A DNA stretch of 64,000 nt from Prevotella sp. (GCA_017524385.1 JAFWSS010000034.1:22075-86074); one strand, 5' to 3'. Positions 1 to 8,020 are shown, counted from the stretch's first letter. Numbers and translations: made by a program. Notes: generated by a model from the letters alone, not told the origin.

Positions 1-543
1 GGAACGCCGGACTGACTTTTGGTCCATCTCTATCTTCTCTGTCGTCCCATACTCCTTCCTACCATCAGGATGATGAGTGATTGGAGTTGTGGAATAAGAA
101 AAATTGGATTTGACAAGGAAGCCCAACTGCACACCTGCCTTCAATGCCAGTCCTTCTGCCACATATTGGTTGACAGTAAGTGGACATTGGATATAGTCCA
201 ACTTGTCGCGCATTTTGTCCAGGCCTTCCGATAACATATCGTTGGTGTCACCTATCACTAAATCAGAGAAGCGGCAACCTTGCTGCACATAAGCCACCCC
301 CAAGGAAACACTTGTTGTTGGCAGCATCTGGTATTCCGCCTCAACCCCACCTACGAACCTTGCATTGTATTTTCCCTCGATAGACAACACCTTCGCATTA
401 TCAACGAAGACCTTGTCGCCCGACACATTGGCGATGCTTACTCCGATTTTTGGTATGAGCGAAAAAGTGCCCACCTGTTCTTGTCCTTTCGCCGATGACG
501 CGAAGACCATGGCTAAGACGGCCATCACAAACAAATTCTTCAT
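1..543 (-). CDS. Outer-membrane beta-barrel (porin-family/PorT-like) protein, partial
   Basis: The gene starts at 543 and runs off the left edge, so only the first 181 residues are visible. The N-terminus (MKNLFVMAVLAMVFASSAKG) is a signal peptide with a likely cleavage after SAKG or SAKGQ. The next residues, LIPKIGVSIANVSG, resemble the first strand of the outer-membrane beta-barrel family common in Bacteroidetes (a K/P-x-G-x-S pattern). Further on, alternating hydrophobic stretches such as GGVEAEYQMLPTTSVSLGVAY and LALKAGVQLGFLVKS fit transmembrane beta strands. It is probably a small outer-membrane protein of unknown ligand. The C-terminus is missing, so length and any extra domain cannot be judged. 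Confidence 0.75.
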   Translation of the reverse strand, partial: MKNLFVMAVLAMVFASSAKGQEQVGTFSLIPKIGVSIANVSGDKVFVDNAKVLSIEGKYNARFVGGVEAEYQMLPTTSVSLGVAYVQQGCRFSDLVIGDTNDMLSEGLDKMRDKLDYIQCPLTVNQYVAEGLALKAGVQLGFLVKSNFSYSTTPITHHPDGRKEYGTTEKIEMDQKSVRRS

Positions 544-699
544 ACTATCTGTTTTTTCTAAAAAACGTTTCGCCTCCTCAGATTATTGTCAAGTGGTGGT
601 AAAAAATGTTATTAGATTCTGTTTTTGCTTTATTTACAATACCATTTCACCTCAATTTTCCACAAATATTAGTCAAACAAAGAAAAAAGTGAGAAAAAA

Positions 700-731
700 T
701 TTGGTGGTTAGGAAAAATAGCATTACCTTTG
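700..731 (+). promoter_or_regulatory. Bacteroidetes-type promoter of the tRNA-fMet gene
   Basis: TTTG at 700-703, a 20-bp gap, then TACCTTTG at 724-731. This matches the Bacteroidetes primary sigma consensus (TTTG at -33, TAnnTTTG at -7). Transcription would begin near 738, about 15 bp before the mature tRNA. Confidence 0.75.
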
Positions 732-752
732 CACCCGCAATTAGAAAAACAT

Positions 753-828
753 CGCGGAGTGGAGCAGTTGGTAGCTCGCCAGGCTCATAACCTGGAGGTC
801 GCATGTTCGAGTCCTGCCTCCGCAACCA
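753..828 (+). tRNA. Initiator tRNA-Met (fMet), anticodon CAT
   Basis: A 76-nt cloverleaf with CCA encoded (826-828). The anticodon CAT lies at 786-788 in the loop CTCATAA. The acceptor stem CGCGGAG/CTCCGCA has an unpaired C1:A72 (753 and 824), the hallmark of bacterial initiator tRNA, and the D-arm GTGGAGCAG...GGTAGCTCG is initiator-like. The anticodon stem is CCAGG/CCTGG, so the pair at 29:41 is A:U, where the usual initiator has three consecutive G:C pairs; this A:U variant is known in some lineages. The 3' end is the attachment site of the mobile element, whose insertion regenerates an intact gene. Confidence 0.93.
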
Positions 829-829
829 A
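814..829 (+). repeat. attL core: 16-bp direct repeat in the tRNA-fMet 3' end
   Basis: CTGCCTCCGCAACCAA, covering the T-arm/acceptor end, the CCA and one more base. An identical copy lies at 14259-14274. The integrase gene sits just inside the second copy. This is the normal layout for a tyrosine-recombinase element integrated into a tRNA 3' end. Confidence 0.9.
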
Positions 830-831
830 TC

Positions 832-873
832 AAAGCGCTAAGATGCTGATAATAAAGCACTTGGCGCTTTTTG
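832..873 (+). terminator. Terminator supplied by the element behind tRNA-fMet
   Basis: AAAGCGC at 832-838 can pair with GCGCTTT at 864-870, followed by T residues. It lies 4 nt after the tRNA CCA and replaces the original host terminator, which was displaced to 14275 by the insertion. Confidence 0.6.
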
Positions 874-884
874 TATTTAAAAAA

Positions 885-905
885 TAACCGAAATTTAACC
901 GAAAT
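885..905 (+). promoter_or_regulatory. Arm-type integrase sites near attL (two copies)
   Basis: TAACCGAAAT occurs at 885-894 and 896-905, 11 bp apart. The same 9-10-mer recurs three times near the other end (14112-14151) in the same orientation. Their place just inside both att cores suggests binding sites for the N-terminal arm-binding domain of the integrase (inference). Confidence 0.65.
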
Positions 906-976
906 AAAGAAAAGTGCAATCGTCATCCCGACGAATGCACTCAAAATAGTTTTAATCAATGCGCCATAAACTATGC
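905..976 (-). ncRNA. Candidate small RNA or terminator transcript at the element left end
   Basis: On the minus strand TATCTTTG (983-990) is a good -7 box with only a weak -33 box. About 40 nt downstream of the expected start near 976 is a strong hairpin (914-940, GTGCAATCGTC/GACGAATGCAC) followed on the minus strand by TTTTCTTTATTT, an intrinsic terminator. Between them GCGC pairs (961-978) suggest a second small hairpin. The result would be a transcript of about 70 nt. The hairpin may instead simply end the element's long minus-strand transcript. Confidence 0.3.
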
Positions 977-1220
977 GCGGTGCAAAGATACGAAAATAAT
1001 CTTTTTGGGAAAAACATAATGGCTTTTTTATTCTTACCATGCTTATCGTCTTGAAATCGATGACGTGAAGATGCTGCTTCATCAGCGTAGTTGCCCTTGG
1101 CTTAAAAAAGATGGGTACAATCGAATTGGGGTCATCAAAGATAGTTGTTGTATTTCACCATTTATAGGGATGTCCACCAAACGGACATCCTCTTCATGAC
1201 TTCATATCTTGCCCATGGTT

Positions 1221-1456
1221 GGATTCCATTGGTGGGTATCAGTCCACCGTGCCCACCCGGAGCCTGTGACGTGCTTTGTATGGGCGTGTGCCGGTGTCAT
1301 CGGTGACGTGGATGATGCTCCCAGACTTCACACCGTGTTCGTGGTCGGCTTCCATTGGCGAAGGTGGGTATCAGTCCACCGTGCCCACCCGGAGCCTATG
1401 ACGTGCCCCGTATACGCGTGAACTGGTGTCATCGGTAACGTGAAGGTGCTGCTTAT
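1221..1456. repeat. Two imperfect ~105-bp direct repeats in the non-coding left end
   Basis: Unit 1 is 1221-1324 and unit 2 is 1349-1456. They share a 35-bp identical core (1231-1265 and 1363-1397) that contains GTGGG...CCCAC as an inverted repeat. Both end in a variant of GGTRACGTGRADRTGCT, and a third partial copy of that tail lies at 1059-1082. Open frames here are short and have no family resemblance, so I treat 830-1560 as non-coding. It could be a packaging, recombination or regulatory locus of the element (inference). Confidence 0.7.
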
Positions 1457-1560
1457 GGTAGGGGTGTTAATCAGACTAACCCCCTAATAATATAAACCGG
1501 GGCAACAGCATTAAGCCCTTGCCCCAGGTTCTTATGTTCTATTATTGTTTTATGCTTTTT

Positions 1561-1899
1561 TCAAATCTTTGTTGCATACACGTCTGGTTTGGTATAGTCA
1601 AAAGCCTGTTCTTTCATATGCTCCACAATCATTTCCCATATCACTCCTTTGAAGTTGACAAGGGATTCAGACATCTTTTCGCTCCACATTTCGTATTCTT
1701 CATCTGTATGTGAAAAACGCTCACCCCATTCAAGCAATGCGATGTTTGCTTTATCGTATGATTGTTGTGCCGTCCTCAAAGCCTCGATGAAGGCAAGGGT
1801 TACCGGGGTCATATTGACAGGCTTCATGCCCTCGACGATTGCCGCACAACAATCGTATGTTTCCGGTGTCGGTCTGTTGTTTTTGCTCTCGTTGTCCAT
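1561..1899 (-). CDS. Small helical protein of unknown function, paralogue of the upstream gene
   Basis: 112 residues, with no recognised family. The middle (TLAFIEALRTAQQSYDKA, then ESLVNFKGVIWEMIVEHM) aligns by eye with the product of the adjacent gene at 1911-2189 (TALFLEALQLACEALEKA, then ESHNAFQDAIWRFMSKGM). The two look like tandem paralogues. It is predicted to be alpha-helical and acidic, with no signal peptide or membrane segment. It lies 11 nt downstream of its paralogue and is probably co-transcribed. It is the last gene of the element's minus-strand series. A GGGGCAA/TTGCCCC hairpin (about 1499-1526) lies just after the stop and may terminate the transcript. Confidence 0.65.
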   Translation of the reverse strand: MDNESKNNRPTPETYDCCAAIVEGMKPVNMTPVTLAFIEALRTAQQSYDKANIALLEWGERFSHTDEEYEMWSEKMSESLVNFKGVIWEMIVEHMKEQAFDYTKPDVYATKI

Positions 1900-1910
1900 G
1901 GCTTTAATGC

Positions 1911-2189
1911 TTAGAGTTGGTTAAACGCTTTTCCGTCTAAGTACTGTTCTATCATAACAGAGTACATGCCTTTACTCATGAACCGCCAAATTGCATCTTG
2001 GAACGCATTGTGACTTTCCAATACGTCCGTGTTTAGCTTCTCGGTTTGCAAGTCGAATTCATCTACCAGAAGGTCGCGTGCTTCCATTGCCTTCTCCAGA
2101 GCCTCACAAGCGAGTTGCAAGGCTTCCAGAAACAACGCCGTTGGCTCGGCCAGCTCAATCGTGCGTTTCTCGTTAAGTTTCTCTTTCAT
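1911..2189 (-). CDS. Small helical protein of unknown function, paralogue of the downstream gene
   Basis: 92 residues, not recognised. It is rich in Glu, Leu and Ala and probably forms two long helices (EPTALFLEALQLACEALEKA; ESHNAFQDAIWRFMSKGM). It shares spacing and key residues with the 112-residue protein encoded next: Leu-Phe-Leu-Glu-Ala-Leu, Glu-Ser then Phe then Ile-Trp. A promoter at 2343-2373 and a structured leader (2217-2290) precede it, so these two genes form a unit separate from the morphogenesis genes upstream. It might be a small regulatory or accessory protein; there is no direct evidence for a function. Confidence 0.65.
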   Translation of the reverse strand: MKEKLNEKRTIELAEPTALFLEALQLACEALEKAMEARDLLVDEFDLQTEKLNTDVLESHNAFQDAIWRFMSKGMYSVMIEQYLDGKAFNQL

Positions 2190-2216
2190 GTTACTATATT
2201 TTAGGAAAAAAATGAA

Positions 2217-2290
2217 GCCTCCCGTTTAGGTGTCCTGGGCTATAGTAGATGCCCTACGGTCGTTTCCGATACCGTCACCATGCAAGAGGC
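2217..2290 (-). promoter_or_regulatory. Structured 5' leader (three-way junction) before the paralogous pair
   Basis: The closing stem GCCTC (2217-2221) pairs with GAGGC (2286-2290). Inside are two hairpins: GGGC/GCCC (2237-2240/2251-2254) and ACGGT/ACCGT (2256-2260/2271-2275), each with a 10-nt loop. On the minus strand the junction is followed by a U-rich run (TTCATTTTTTTCC) and then the start codon at 2189. It could be an attenuator or other cis-regulatory RNA. I do not recognise a known riboswitch class. Confidence 0.5.
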
Positions 2291-2342
2291 AAAAATAAGT
2301 TTGTCAACCCTCAAAGGGGCTGCTACTATATTTAGGAGATTG

Positions 2343-2373
2343 CAAAATTAATCATTATTTCCGAATCTCCAAA
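2343..2373 (-). promoter_or_regulatory. Promoter of the two paralogous small genes
   Basis: On the minus strand TTTG (2370-2373), 19 bp, then TAATTTTG (2343-2350): a close match to the Bacteroidetes consensus. The start near 2337 implies a leader of about 150 nt. Confidence 0.7.
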
Positions 2374-2409
2374 AAAAATCTGCATAAAATTCACATACCG
2401 TATGCCAGA

Positions 2410-2451
2410 TAGTAAAACAAAGGCGTGAACACCTCACGATGACCACGCCTT
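2410..2451 (-). terminator. Terminator downstream of the prohead protease gene
   Basis: AAGGCGTG (2420-2427) pairs with CACGCCTT (2444-2451), followed on the minus strand by TTTGTTTTA. A second perfect hairpin, GTGAGGCG/CGCCTCAC, lies at 2599-2625. The 2374-2668 stretch otherwise shows no gene. Confidence 0.6.
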
Positions 2452-2668
2452 CTGAACAAGAACTTGAACTTCTTTCAAAATAGTTCAAACGTCTCACGAC
2501 ATCCAAACTAAAAAGATTAATAAAAAACTTTTACGTACAAAGGAATGCAAAAAAAATTCTCAAATCTATGCTTGTACAAAAATCATATTCTCTAGAAGGT
2601 GAGGCGCCTGCATGTGACGCCTCACATGCTCCGAAGATGGAGCAACAGGATGAAAAGCAAAAGACATT

Positions 2669-3307
2669 TTATAGAGTCAATTCAAGGAAAGTATTTTCCG
2701 TGTCCATTAGCCTTATTAAACACTGAAGACGCTTCCTCTCATAAAATCCCCGCTGTTCATCATCCTTATTCAGCATCTCGCGGATGCTGACAGATGTCTG
2801 GGGATAGGCCGGATCTAGGCCGATTGTAAGCGCGCCGATGGCCTCAAACGTCCGGTGGTATATGGTTGTTTCGTTCCCGTTCTCCTTGATGTCGTAATAT
2901 TTCGGCCAAAACTCAAAGCTACATCCGCTGTAGTCACCACGGCGAACCATCTCAAGAACGTGGTCACCCAAGTATGATTTTGGTGCTTCAAATTCGAAGT
3001 TTACGCCCTTGTTGTCAACCCATAGCCGCAAAGAACCTATTCCTTGGTTCCATCTTGCTACAGTCTTGTCACGTTGATGGAGAAGGTTCATCTTGATATC
3101 CTGAGTCTTCAGGAAGTCCATTGAAGCGGCTGAAGGAAGTATTATTTCCCTGAATCGTTGTCCACCCTCTTCAAGGATTTGGCTAGGTTGATTAAAGACG
3201 ATCGCCGTGCCGGTGATGGTGCGAGACTCGCCTTTCTTGACTCCTTCCCGTTCCCTGACGGCAAACTTGCATTCAGGGGTTCGGATTTCTCGTTTCTTGT
3301 TTGGCAT
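2669..3307 (-). CDS. HK97-family prohead protease
   Basis: 212 residues from the start at 3307, chosen because GGAAACA precedes it and the family's conserved part begins soon after; the frame is open 29 residues further upstream. The protein has the expected blocks: GTAIVFNQPS, REIILPSAA, then NLLHQRD with the catalytic His77, GSLRLWVDNKGVNFEFEAP, and DYSGCSFEF with the catalytic Ser (S127 or S130). In tailed phages this serine protease processes the capsid shell during maturation and normally sits between the portal and capsid genes. Here no portal or capsid gene is adjacent: the upstream neighbours are two unknown genes and downstream is a terminator. It may act on capsids of another phage (inference). 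It appears intact. Confidence 0.85.
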   Translation of the reverse strand: MPNKKREIRTPECKFAVREREGVKKGESRTITGTAIVFNQPSQILEEGGQRFREIILPSAASMDFLKTQDIKMNLLHQRDKTVARWNQGIGSLRLWVDNKGVNFEFEAPKSYLGDHVLEMVRRGDYSGCSFEFWPKYYDIKENGNETTIYHRTFEAIGALTIGLDPAYPQTSVSIREMLNKDDEQRGFYERKRLQCLIRLMDTENTFLELTL

Positions 3308-3416
3308 ATCATTGTTTCCTTTTTTTGTTGTTAAAAAATGCGATCGGCCAGAGACAACCCATTGAAGACAGCTGAAAGGCTGTAGGCCTCTCACACTTCA
3401 TTTAGTATGAAAGATA

Positions 3417-4079
3417 TCAAATTAACCGGCCATGACCCCAAAGGATGCCTTCAGGACTTACGAGAATGTTGCCGTTCTTGTCATAAGTAAAGAACGGATC
3501 AATTCTTGACTTTTTGGTAACGCCTAGAGCGACAAGGCCTTCAACGAAGGTTTTGGCCAGTTCGTATGCCGCTTGCTGCTTTTGGGATGGCTGAACATAG
3601 CAAAGGCTCTTCAAGTGGCCGTAATCAATGGACAGTTTGCAACCATCCACCTTGATACATCCTACGAACTCCGATGCCCCGGAGACTTGTGTGAATGGCA
3701 TGTCACAGAATTCGAAACCAGGTGAGCCGGGGCGCGCACGAAGGGCAAAATCCTCATCGCTCTCGTCTGGTCGTCTTGCGCCATTCTTTCGAAAAGGTGC
3801 CCAGAAATCGTCATTGGTCTCCTCCATAAAGGAGATGAGGTATTTGGTTTGAGGGTTGTCCTTCAAGTCTGCATAGATTGTTTCGAAAGTCGGAGCCGTG
3901 AGATACTTCCGAATATGGTCATCGTCACACATCCTGAAGCGTTTCAGAATGGGGATGATGCTGCCGGTGAATTGCTTAACGAAACACTCGGCACACTGTT
4001 TCAGTCCGAAGCATAGACCGCTGTATTTTTGCCGGTCGAATACGCTCGGAAACTTGGAGTTGTCTTTTGCTTTGTCCAT
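3417..4079 (-). CDS. Unknown protein of the mobile element (220 aa)
   Basis: Not recognised. The protein is soluble, with Cys residues in a CAEC motif near residue 30, a polar middle (RRPDESDEDFALRARPG) and a C-terminal part beginning around GFEFCDMPFTQVSGASEF. No signal peptide or membrane segment. It lies 61 bp after the 237-aa gene and about 110 bp before the prohead protease gene, in the same direction, so it may be co-transcribed with the morphogenesis genes. A head or tail role is possible from position only. Confidence 0.65.
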   Translation of the reverse strand: MDKAKDNSKFPSVFDRQKYSGLCFGLKQCAECFVKQFTGSIIPILKRFRMCDDDHIRKYLTAPTFETIYADLKDNPQTKYLISFMEETNDDFWAPFRKNGARRPDESDEDFALRARPGSPGFEFCDMPFTQVSGASEFVGCIKVDGCKLSIDYGHLKSLCYVQPSQKQQAAYELAKTFVEGLVALGVTKKSRIDPFFTYDKNGNILVSPEGILWGHGRLI

Positions 4080-4140
4080 TTTTTAAAATTTTAAAATTAG
4101 TATTCATCTACCGATGTTTTTACATCGAAAAGTTTACTTT

Positions 4141-4854
4141 TTAGATTTTTATTCTTGTCGCCTTTTTCCGCCCTATCTTGCCCAGGCGCGCATAACTATC
4201 CAAGTTGATTGAGGTAGGGTTAGGTCGTATACTTCCCCCATCGAACACGAAATATTTAAAAAATTCCTCTTCAGTGATTTTATATTCGATGCCGAAAAAA
4301 GCATTAAGGGTGTCCGCTGCTTCTTTGTGGGCTTTCATCGTTTTGCTTTTTGCGGCGGCGGCGAACGAAAAATATATTTGTCTAAACATTTTCGCGTTAA
4401 TATGGATACCCTCTTCTGGATTGAATTCGAAACTTGGGTAAAATATCTTCATCGTGTCTAGTTCCGCAAATGGAGAAGGTGACGGATATGCGCCAAACTC
4501 TGAAACGTAGTCATTGTAAATTTTCGAAAATTTTGCTCGGTGCGTAGCGTTTAGGCTTTTTCTCCGTCGCCTGAACTCTTTGGTTTCATCTTGAAGGGGG
4601 TTCCCTTCTTTCGTGAGCACTGCTACGGTTTGTTTCGCTACCCATTCGTTTTCAATGAACTTCAATCCTTTCTTTATACAATCAAAGAAAAGGTCTAAAT
4701 CCAAATAGAAGCCAAGATATGTAAGGAATGGCAAAAACTCTACATTGAAATATTCAATCAAGCCTTTAATGTTATAATATTCCTTTTTCATCTGTCCGCC
4801 TACGGATGAGATGTATTGAGTTTCTTCTAATGATAAATTTTTTTCTTTAGCCAT
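4141..4854 (-). CDS. Unknown protein of the mobile element (237 aa)
   Basis: Not recognised. The N-terminal half is hydrophobic and aromatic (NVEFLPFLTYLGFYLDLDLFF), probably packed helices rather than a clear membrane span. A basic patch follows (KEFRRRRKSLNATHRAK), and the C-terminus is very basic (RLGKIGRKKATRIKI). The basic segments suggest nucleic acid contact (inference). It follows the tape measure gene after 184 bp that contain a hairpin (4948-4975). Confidence 0.65.
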   Translation of the reverse strand: MAKEKNLSLEETQYISSVGGQMKKEYYNIKGLIEYFNVEFLPFLTYLGFYLDLDLFFDCIKKGLKFIENEWVAKQTVAVLTKEGNPLQDETKEFRRRRKSLNATHRAKFSKIYNDYVSEFGAYPSPSPFAELDTMKIFYPSFEFNPEEGIHINAKMFRQIYFSFAAAAKSKTMKAHKEAADTLNAFFGIEYKITEEEFFKYFVFDGGSIRPNPTSINLDSYARLGKIGRKKATRIKI

Positions 4855-4947
4855 ATATATATATCAAAAGAATGGATTTACAGGCTTACATTATTTCTTG
4901 GAAATAGAATTGAATTTGCTGTCTCTGCTCAAATGGTAGCTTGACAA

Positions 4948-4975
4948 GGGGTGGTTTCAACCCAACCCCTTCAGA
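4948..4975 (-). terminator. Hairpin downstream of the tape measure gene
   Basis: AAGGGG and CCCCTT pair around GGTT/AACC, giving an extended hairpin about 65 nt after the stop of the tape measure gene. There is no long U-run, so it could be a weak terminator or an mRNA-stabilising structure. Confidence 0.35.
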
Positions 4976-5038
4976 CTGCAGGAGGAATTCAGCAAGCCGG
5001 CATTGCAGATATGACTGATACGATATGCCGAATTCCCA

Positions 5039-7966
5039 TTATTTTCTTGACTGGGTTGTTATGATGTCGCCTTGGCCTGTGCGCCGCAAATGCCTGTTCA
5101 AAGCCAACTTGATGTTTTCGCCGCTGATGGTCGAAACCAATTCCATTTTGCCGCCAACATCATTCAACTGGCTTGCAAGGTTGCCTTGCTGTGCTCGGTT
5201 AAGAATCAGTTCGCCTGAATTGACCATTGCCGGCACCATGTCGCCACTCATGTTATTGCCCGGCACGATAGTACCACCGGCAGCCTTGATGATGCCGCCA
5301 TTTGCATATCCCGTGACGGAATGGATGGCGGAAATGGTGCTTATCATCGTGCCCATTCCGGCTGCAATGGCGGCTATCCACGCGGATGGACCGGCGGCAG
5401 CTGCAGCCGTTGTGGCCGTTGCAAAGCCCAGGGCGATGGTGGCGACAGCCTGGCCGATGATGCCGATAATCTTTGCTGTCGGGTTTTTCACTTGCTCCAA
5501 TGCACCGCCTACGGCTTGCACAGCCTGGGCGGCGTCTTGCCATGATTCTTTCACGATCTGCGCCGCTTTGTTAACATTGCCGGACTTTACATCGATAGTG
5601 ATGGGTTCTATTTCCAACTCGGCCAACTTTTCATTGATGATGTCAACGATGGACTGCCAAGTTTCATCCGGGATGTCATCACCGTTGACCAAAGCCTTCC
5701 ACAATGATTTTGCATCTATTCCATGTGCCGCTAGGTCTATGCCTTCCGAGAATGCTAGTCGCATGATGTTGCCAAGAGAATTTGCGTCGGCTAGTTTATT
5801 GGTGAGACTGGCATAAAGTTCGCCACCTAGGTCTGCACTTGCCAACTGTTCAGTGAGTTTGGCTTTTAAAGCATTGAGATTTTCAGAATTCAGCCCCATG
5901 TTTGCGACCACGTCTGGTGCGTTGCCATTCAACTTGTCAACAGCACCTTGCGCCGCCGCCAACTTCTTTTCGGCTGCATAGCGTTCTTTCAGGTTCCTTG
6001 CCGATGCCAGTTCATTCTGCGCATCCGCAAGTTTCTTCTCAGCCGCATCAAGTTCCTTTGCTGCCGATTTCGCCGATTCCATGGCATCCGTCATCTCTTG
6101 CACGGTGTCGCCAAGAGTCTTTATCTTCTCGGCTGTCTCGTTTTGCGATTCAAGGTATTTGGAATCTTTGGTCTTCTTGTAAGCATCTTGATAGGCACTC
6201 CACAGTTGTTCTTGAGCCTGAAGTTCCTTCTTCTTGACATCCACCTCTGAGATGATGCCGACATCCAGTTCCATCTGCGCCTTCTCAATGCTCTTGGTAT
6301 AGGATTCAAGGGCTTTCTTGACGCTTTCCTGTACTTCCTGTGCTTCCTGTTCCTTTGTCTTTTTCGTGGAACCTCCACGGCTAGAACCAACACGGGGAAC
6401 CCCTCCACCTCGGCGACCGCCGCCACCGCCTGTAAACTTTCGCTTGGTGATTGTTTCATCTTCCTCACCTCCACGACCACCGCCGCCACCGCCGCCGCTG
6501 AAGCTACCTCCGCTGCCGCTGCCGCTGAAGCCACCGCCGCCGCTGAAGCTACCTCCGCTGCCATCACTCCAACGGGCGATGTCCTTCAGCCATTGCCATA
6601 TCACGCCAAGTTGGTATATCACAGCGGCGAGTGTGCTGAGCAGTTCCGACTTGATGCCGTTGGCCATTTGCGACCATCCGTCGTAACCGAAACATTTGCG
6701 AATGGCTACGTTGAGTCTCTCGTTGGCGGCTTCAAGGTCGGAATAGGATTCGCCAAGTTCGCCTGTCTGTCGCTTCGTCTCTTCAAGGTTGAGATTGAGG
6801 GTGCTCAATGCTTTGGCGATGCTTGTTCCGGCGGTCACGCCCTGTCGCCCAAAGACGTTCTGCAACACGTCGCCAGCCGCCTGGCTGTTGCTGTCCACGC
6901 CTTCCAACGCCCTCATAACTTCTTGCAAGGCATCGAAGACGGTCATCGTGCCGTCGTTCAGTTTTTGCGACATTGCCTCTCCGTCGACACCTATCTGTGC
7001 AAGTGCGTCGCTTGTAGACTTCGACATGTCGCGGATGTTCTTGATGCCGGCGACGATTGCTGCCATGTTCTGGTCGGTGAAGATACCGCCCTCGCTGTTG
7101 TGGATGATGGCTACAAGTTGTGAAGCCGATATGCCGGCATCTGAGAATGCGGGTGCATACTGTTGAATCATTGACAACAACTTCGGCCCGTCGCCCATGA
7201 TCATGCCTTGCATGCCGTCACGAAGCAGTTGTATGGCTTCATCACCCGTCACGCCAAACTGCGTCATCAGGGTGTTGGCGGCGTTGATGGCTTCGCGGAA
7301 ATCCACGTCGTAGGTGTCCGCCAACGCCCTCATGACATCGGTCATATGCTCGGCATCACCTCCCTGCAAGCCTGTCACCACCTGAGTGACGTTGTCTTGC
7401 CGGTTGAGTTCGCTGTTGTAGGATGCCCATGCGTCAGCCGCCTTGCCGATGATGGCTATGCCAGCACCCACGCCGGCGGTGAGCATTGCCGTCTTTGATG
7501 TGAGCATCGATGTCAGGTCGCCAGTAACACCCATTCTCTTGCCAACGTCGTCGATGATGCTGCCGAACTGTCCGAACTTGGAACCGCCGTCGGATGATGC
7601 AAGAGACTTGTTCAGGTTGTCCACCTCTTGTTTTGCCTCCCTGGCCTTCGTCTTCAACTGCTCGATGGCTTGCAAGTAGGCTTGCCCAGACGCGCTCTTC
7701 TTCTGTTCGTCGGTAAGACGGTTGAAGGCGGCTGACAACTGCTCTATGCTATTCTTGTAGTCACGCAACTGACCTTTTGCAGTGTTGGCGGTGGATTCCA
7801 TCTTGCCCATCATCTGGACAAACTTCGCCATCTTTTCGTTTTCTTTGTCGAGAGCCTGCTGCAACCCACCCTGGGATTGCACGAAGGAGTTGAGGGAGTT
7901 CTGCGCTTTCTTCAGTCCAGAGTCCCATTTGCCGGTTGATACGCCTAATTCAAGTAATGATGCCAT
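5039..7966 (-). CDS. Phage tail tape measure protein
   Basis: 975 residues. The N-terminal third is helical and coiled-coil. It is followed by the typical tape-measure core with repeated small-residue helices and Gly motifs (LTSKTAMLTAGVGAGIAIIG; FGRQGVTAGTS; NAANTLMTQFGVTGDEAIQL). A low-complexity Gly/Ser linker (about residues 468-530) separates it from a second coiled coil (about 540-690). Near the C-terminus a membrane-like segment (IIGIIGQAVATIALGFATAT) precedes GYANGGIIKAAGGTIVPGN, a common C-terminal signature of tape measure proteins. In siphophages it sets tail length and enters the host envelope with the DNA. Here no tail-tube, chaperone or tip gene flanks it, and the Gly-rich hinge is unusual. 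A ribosome-binding-like GGAGGAAAGG lies rather far (about 25 nt) from the start. Confidence 0.85.
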   Translation of the reverse strand: MASLLELGVSTGKWDSGLKKAQNSLNSFVQSQGGLQQALDKENEKMAKFVQMMGKMESTANTAKGQLRDYKNSIEQLSAAFNRLTDEQKKSASGQAYLQAIEQLKTKAREAKQEVDNLNKSLASSDGGSKFGQFGSIIDDVGKRMGVTGDLTSMLTSKTAMLTAGVGAGIAIIGKAADAWASYNSELNRQDNVTQVVTGLQGGDAEHMTDVMRALADTYDVDFREAINAANTLMTQFGVTGDEAIQLLRDGMQGMIMGDGPKLLSMIQQYAPAFSDAGISASQLVAIIHNSEGGIFTDQNMAAIVAGIKNIRDMSKSTSDALAQIGVDGEAMSQKLNDGTMTVFDALQEVMRALEGVDSNSQAAGDVLQNVFGRQGVTAGTSIAKALSTLNLNLEETKRQTGELGESYSDLEAANERLNVAIRKCFGYDGWSQMANGIKSELLSTLAAVIYQLGVIWQWLKDIARWSDGSGGSFSGGGGFSGSGSGGSFSGGGGGGGRGGEEDETITKRKFTGGGGGRRGGGVPRVGSSRGGSTKKTKEQEAQEVQESVKKALESYTKSIEKAQMELDVGIISEVDVKKKELQAQEQLWSAYQDAYKKTKDSKYLESQNETAEKIKTLGDTVQEMTDAMESAKSAAKELDAAEKKLADAQNELASARNLKERYAAEKKLAAAQGAVDKLNGNAPDVVANMGLNSENLNALKAKLTEQLASADLGGELYASLTNKLADANSLGNIMRLAFSEGIDLAAHGIDAKSLWKALVNGDDIPDETWQSIVDIINEKLAELEIEPITIDVKSGNVNKAAQIVKESWQDAAQAVQAVGGALEQVKNPTAKIIGIIGQAVATIALGFATATTAAAAAGPSAWIAAIAAGMGTMISTISAIHSVTGYANGGIIKAAGGTIVPGNNMSGDMVPAMVNSGELILNRAQQGNLASQLNDVGGKMELVSTISGENIKLALNRHLRRTGQGDIITTQSRK

Positions 7967-8020
7967 ATGTCGTATGTTAAGTGTTTACCTTTCCTCCAAA
8001 ATGATGAAAACAGTATACTT

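Noticed and set aside
741-1082. Minus-strand frame of 113 codons across the tRNA gene
   Set aside because: It reads through the tRNA on its opposite strand, producing the CGGRTRTCDLQV-like string typical of mis-called tRNA shadows.
5025-5816. Long plus-strand frame opposite the tape measure gene
   Set aside because: Mirror of a codon-biased gene on the minus strand; Met/Pro/Ala-rich and without a start context.
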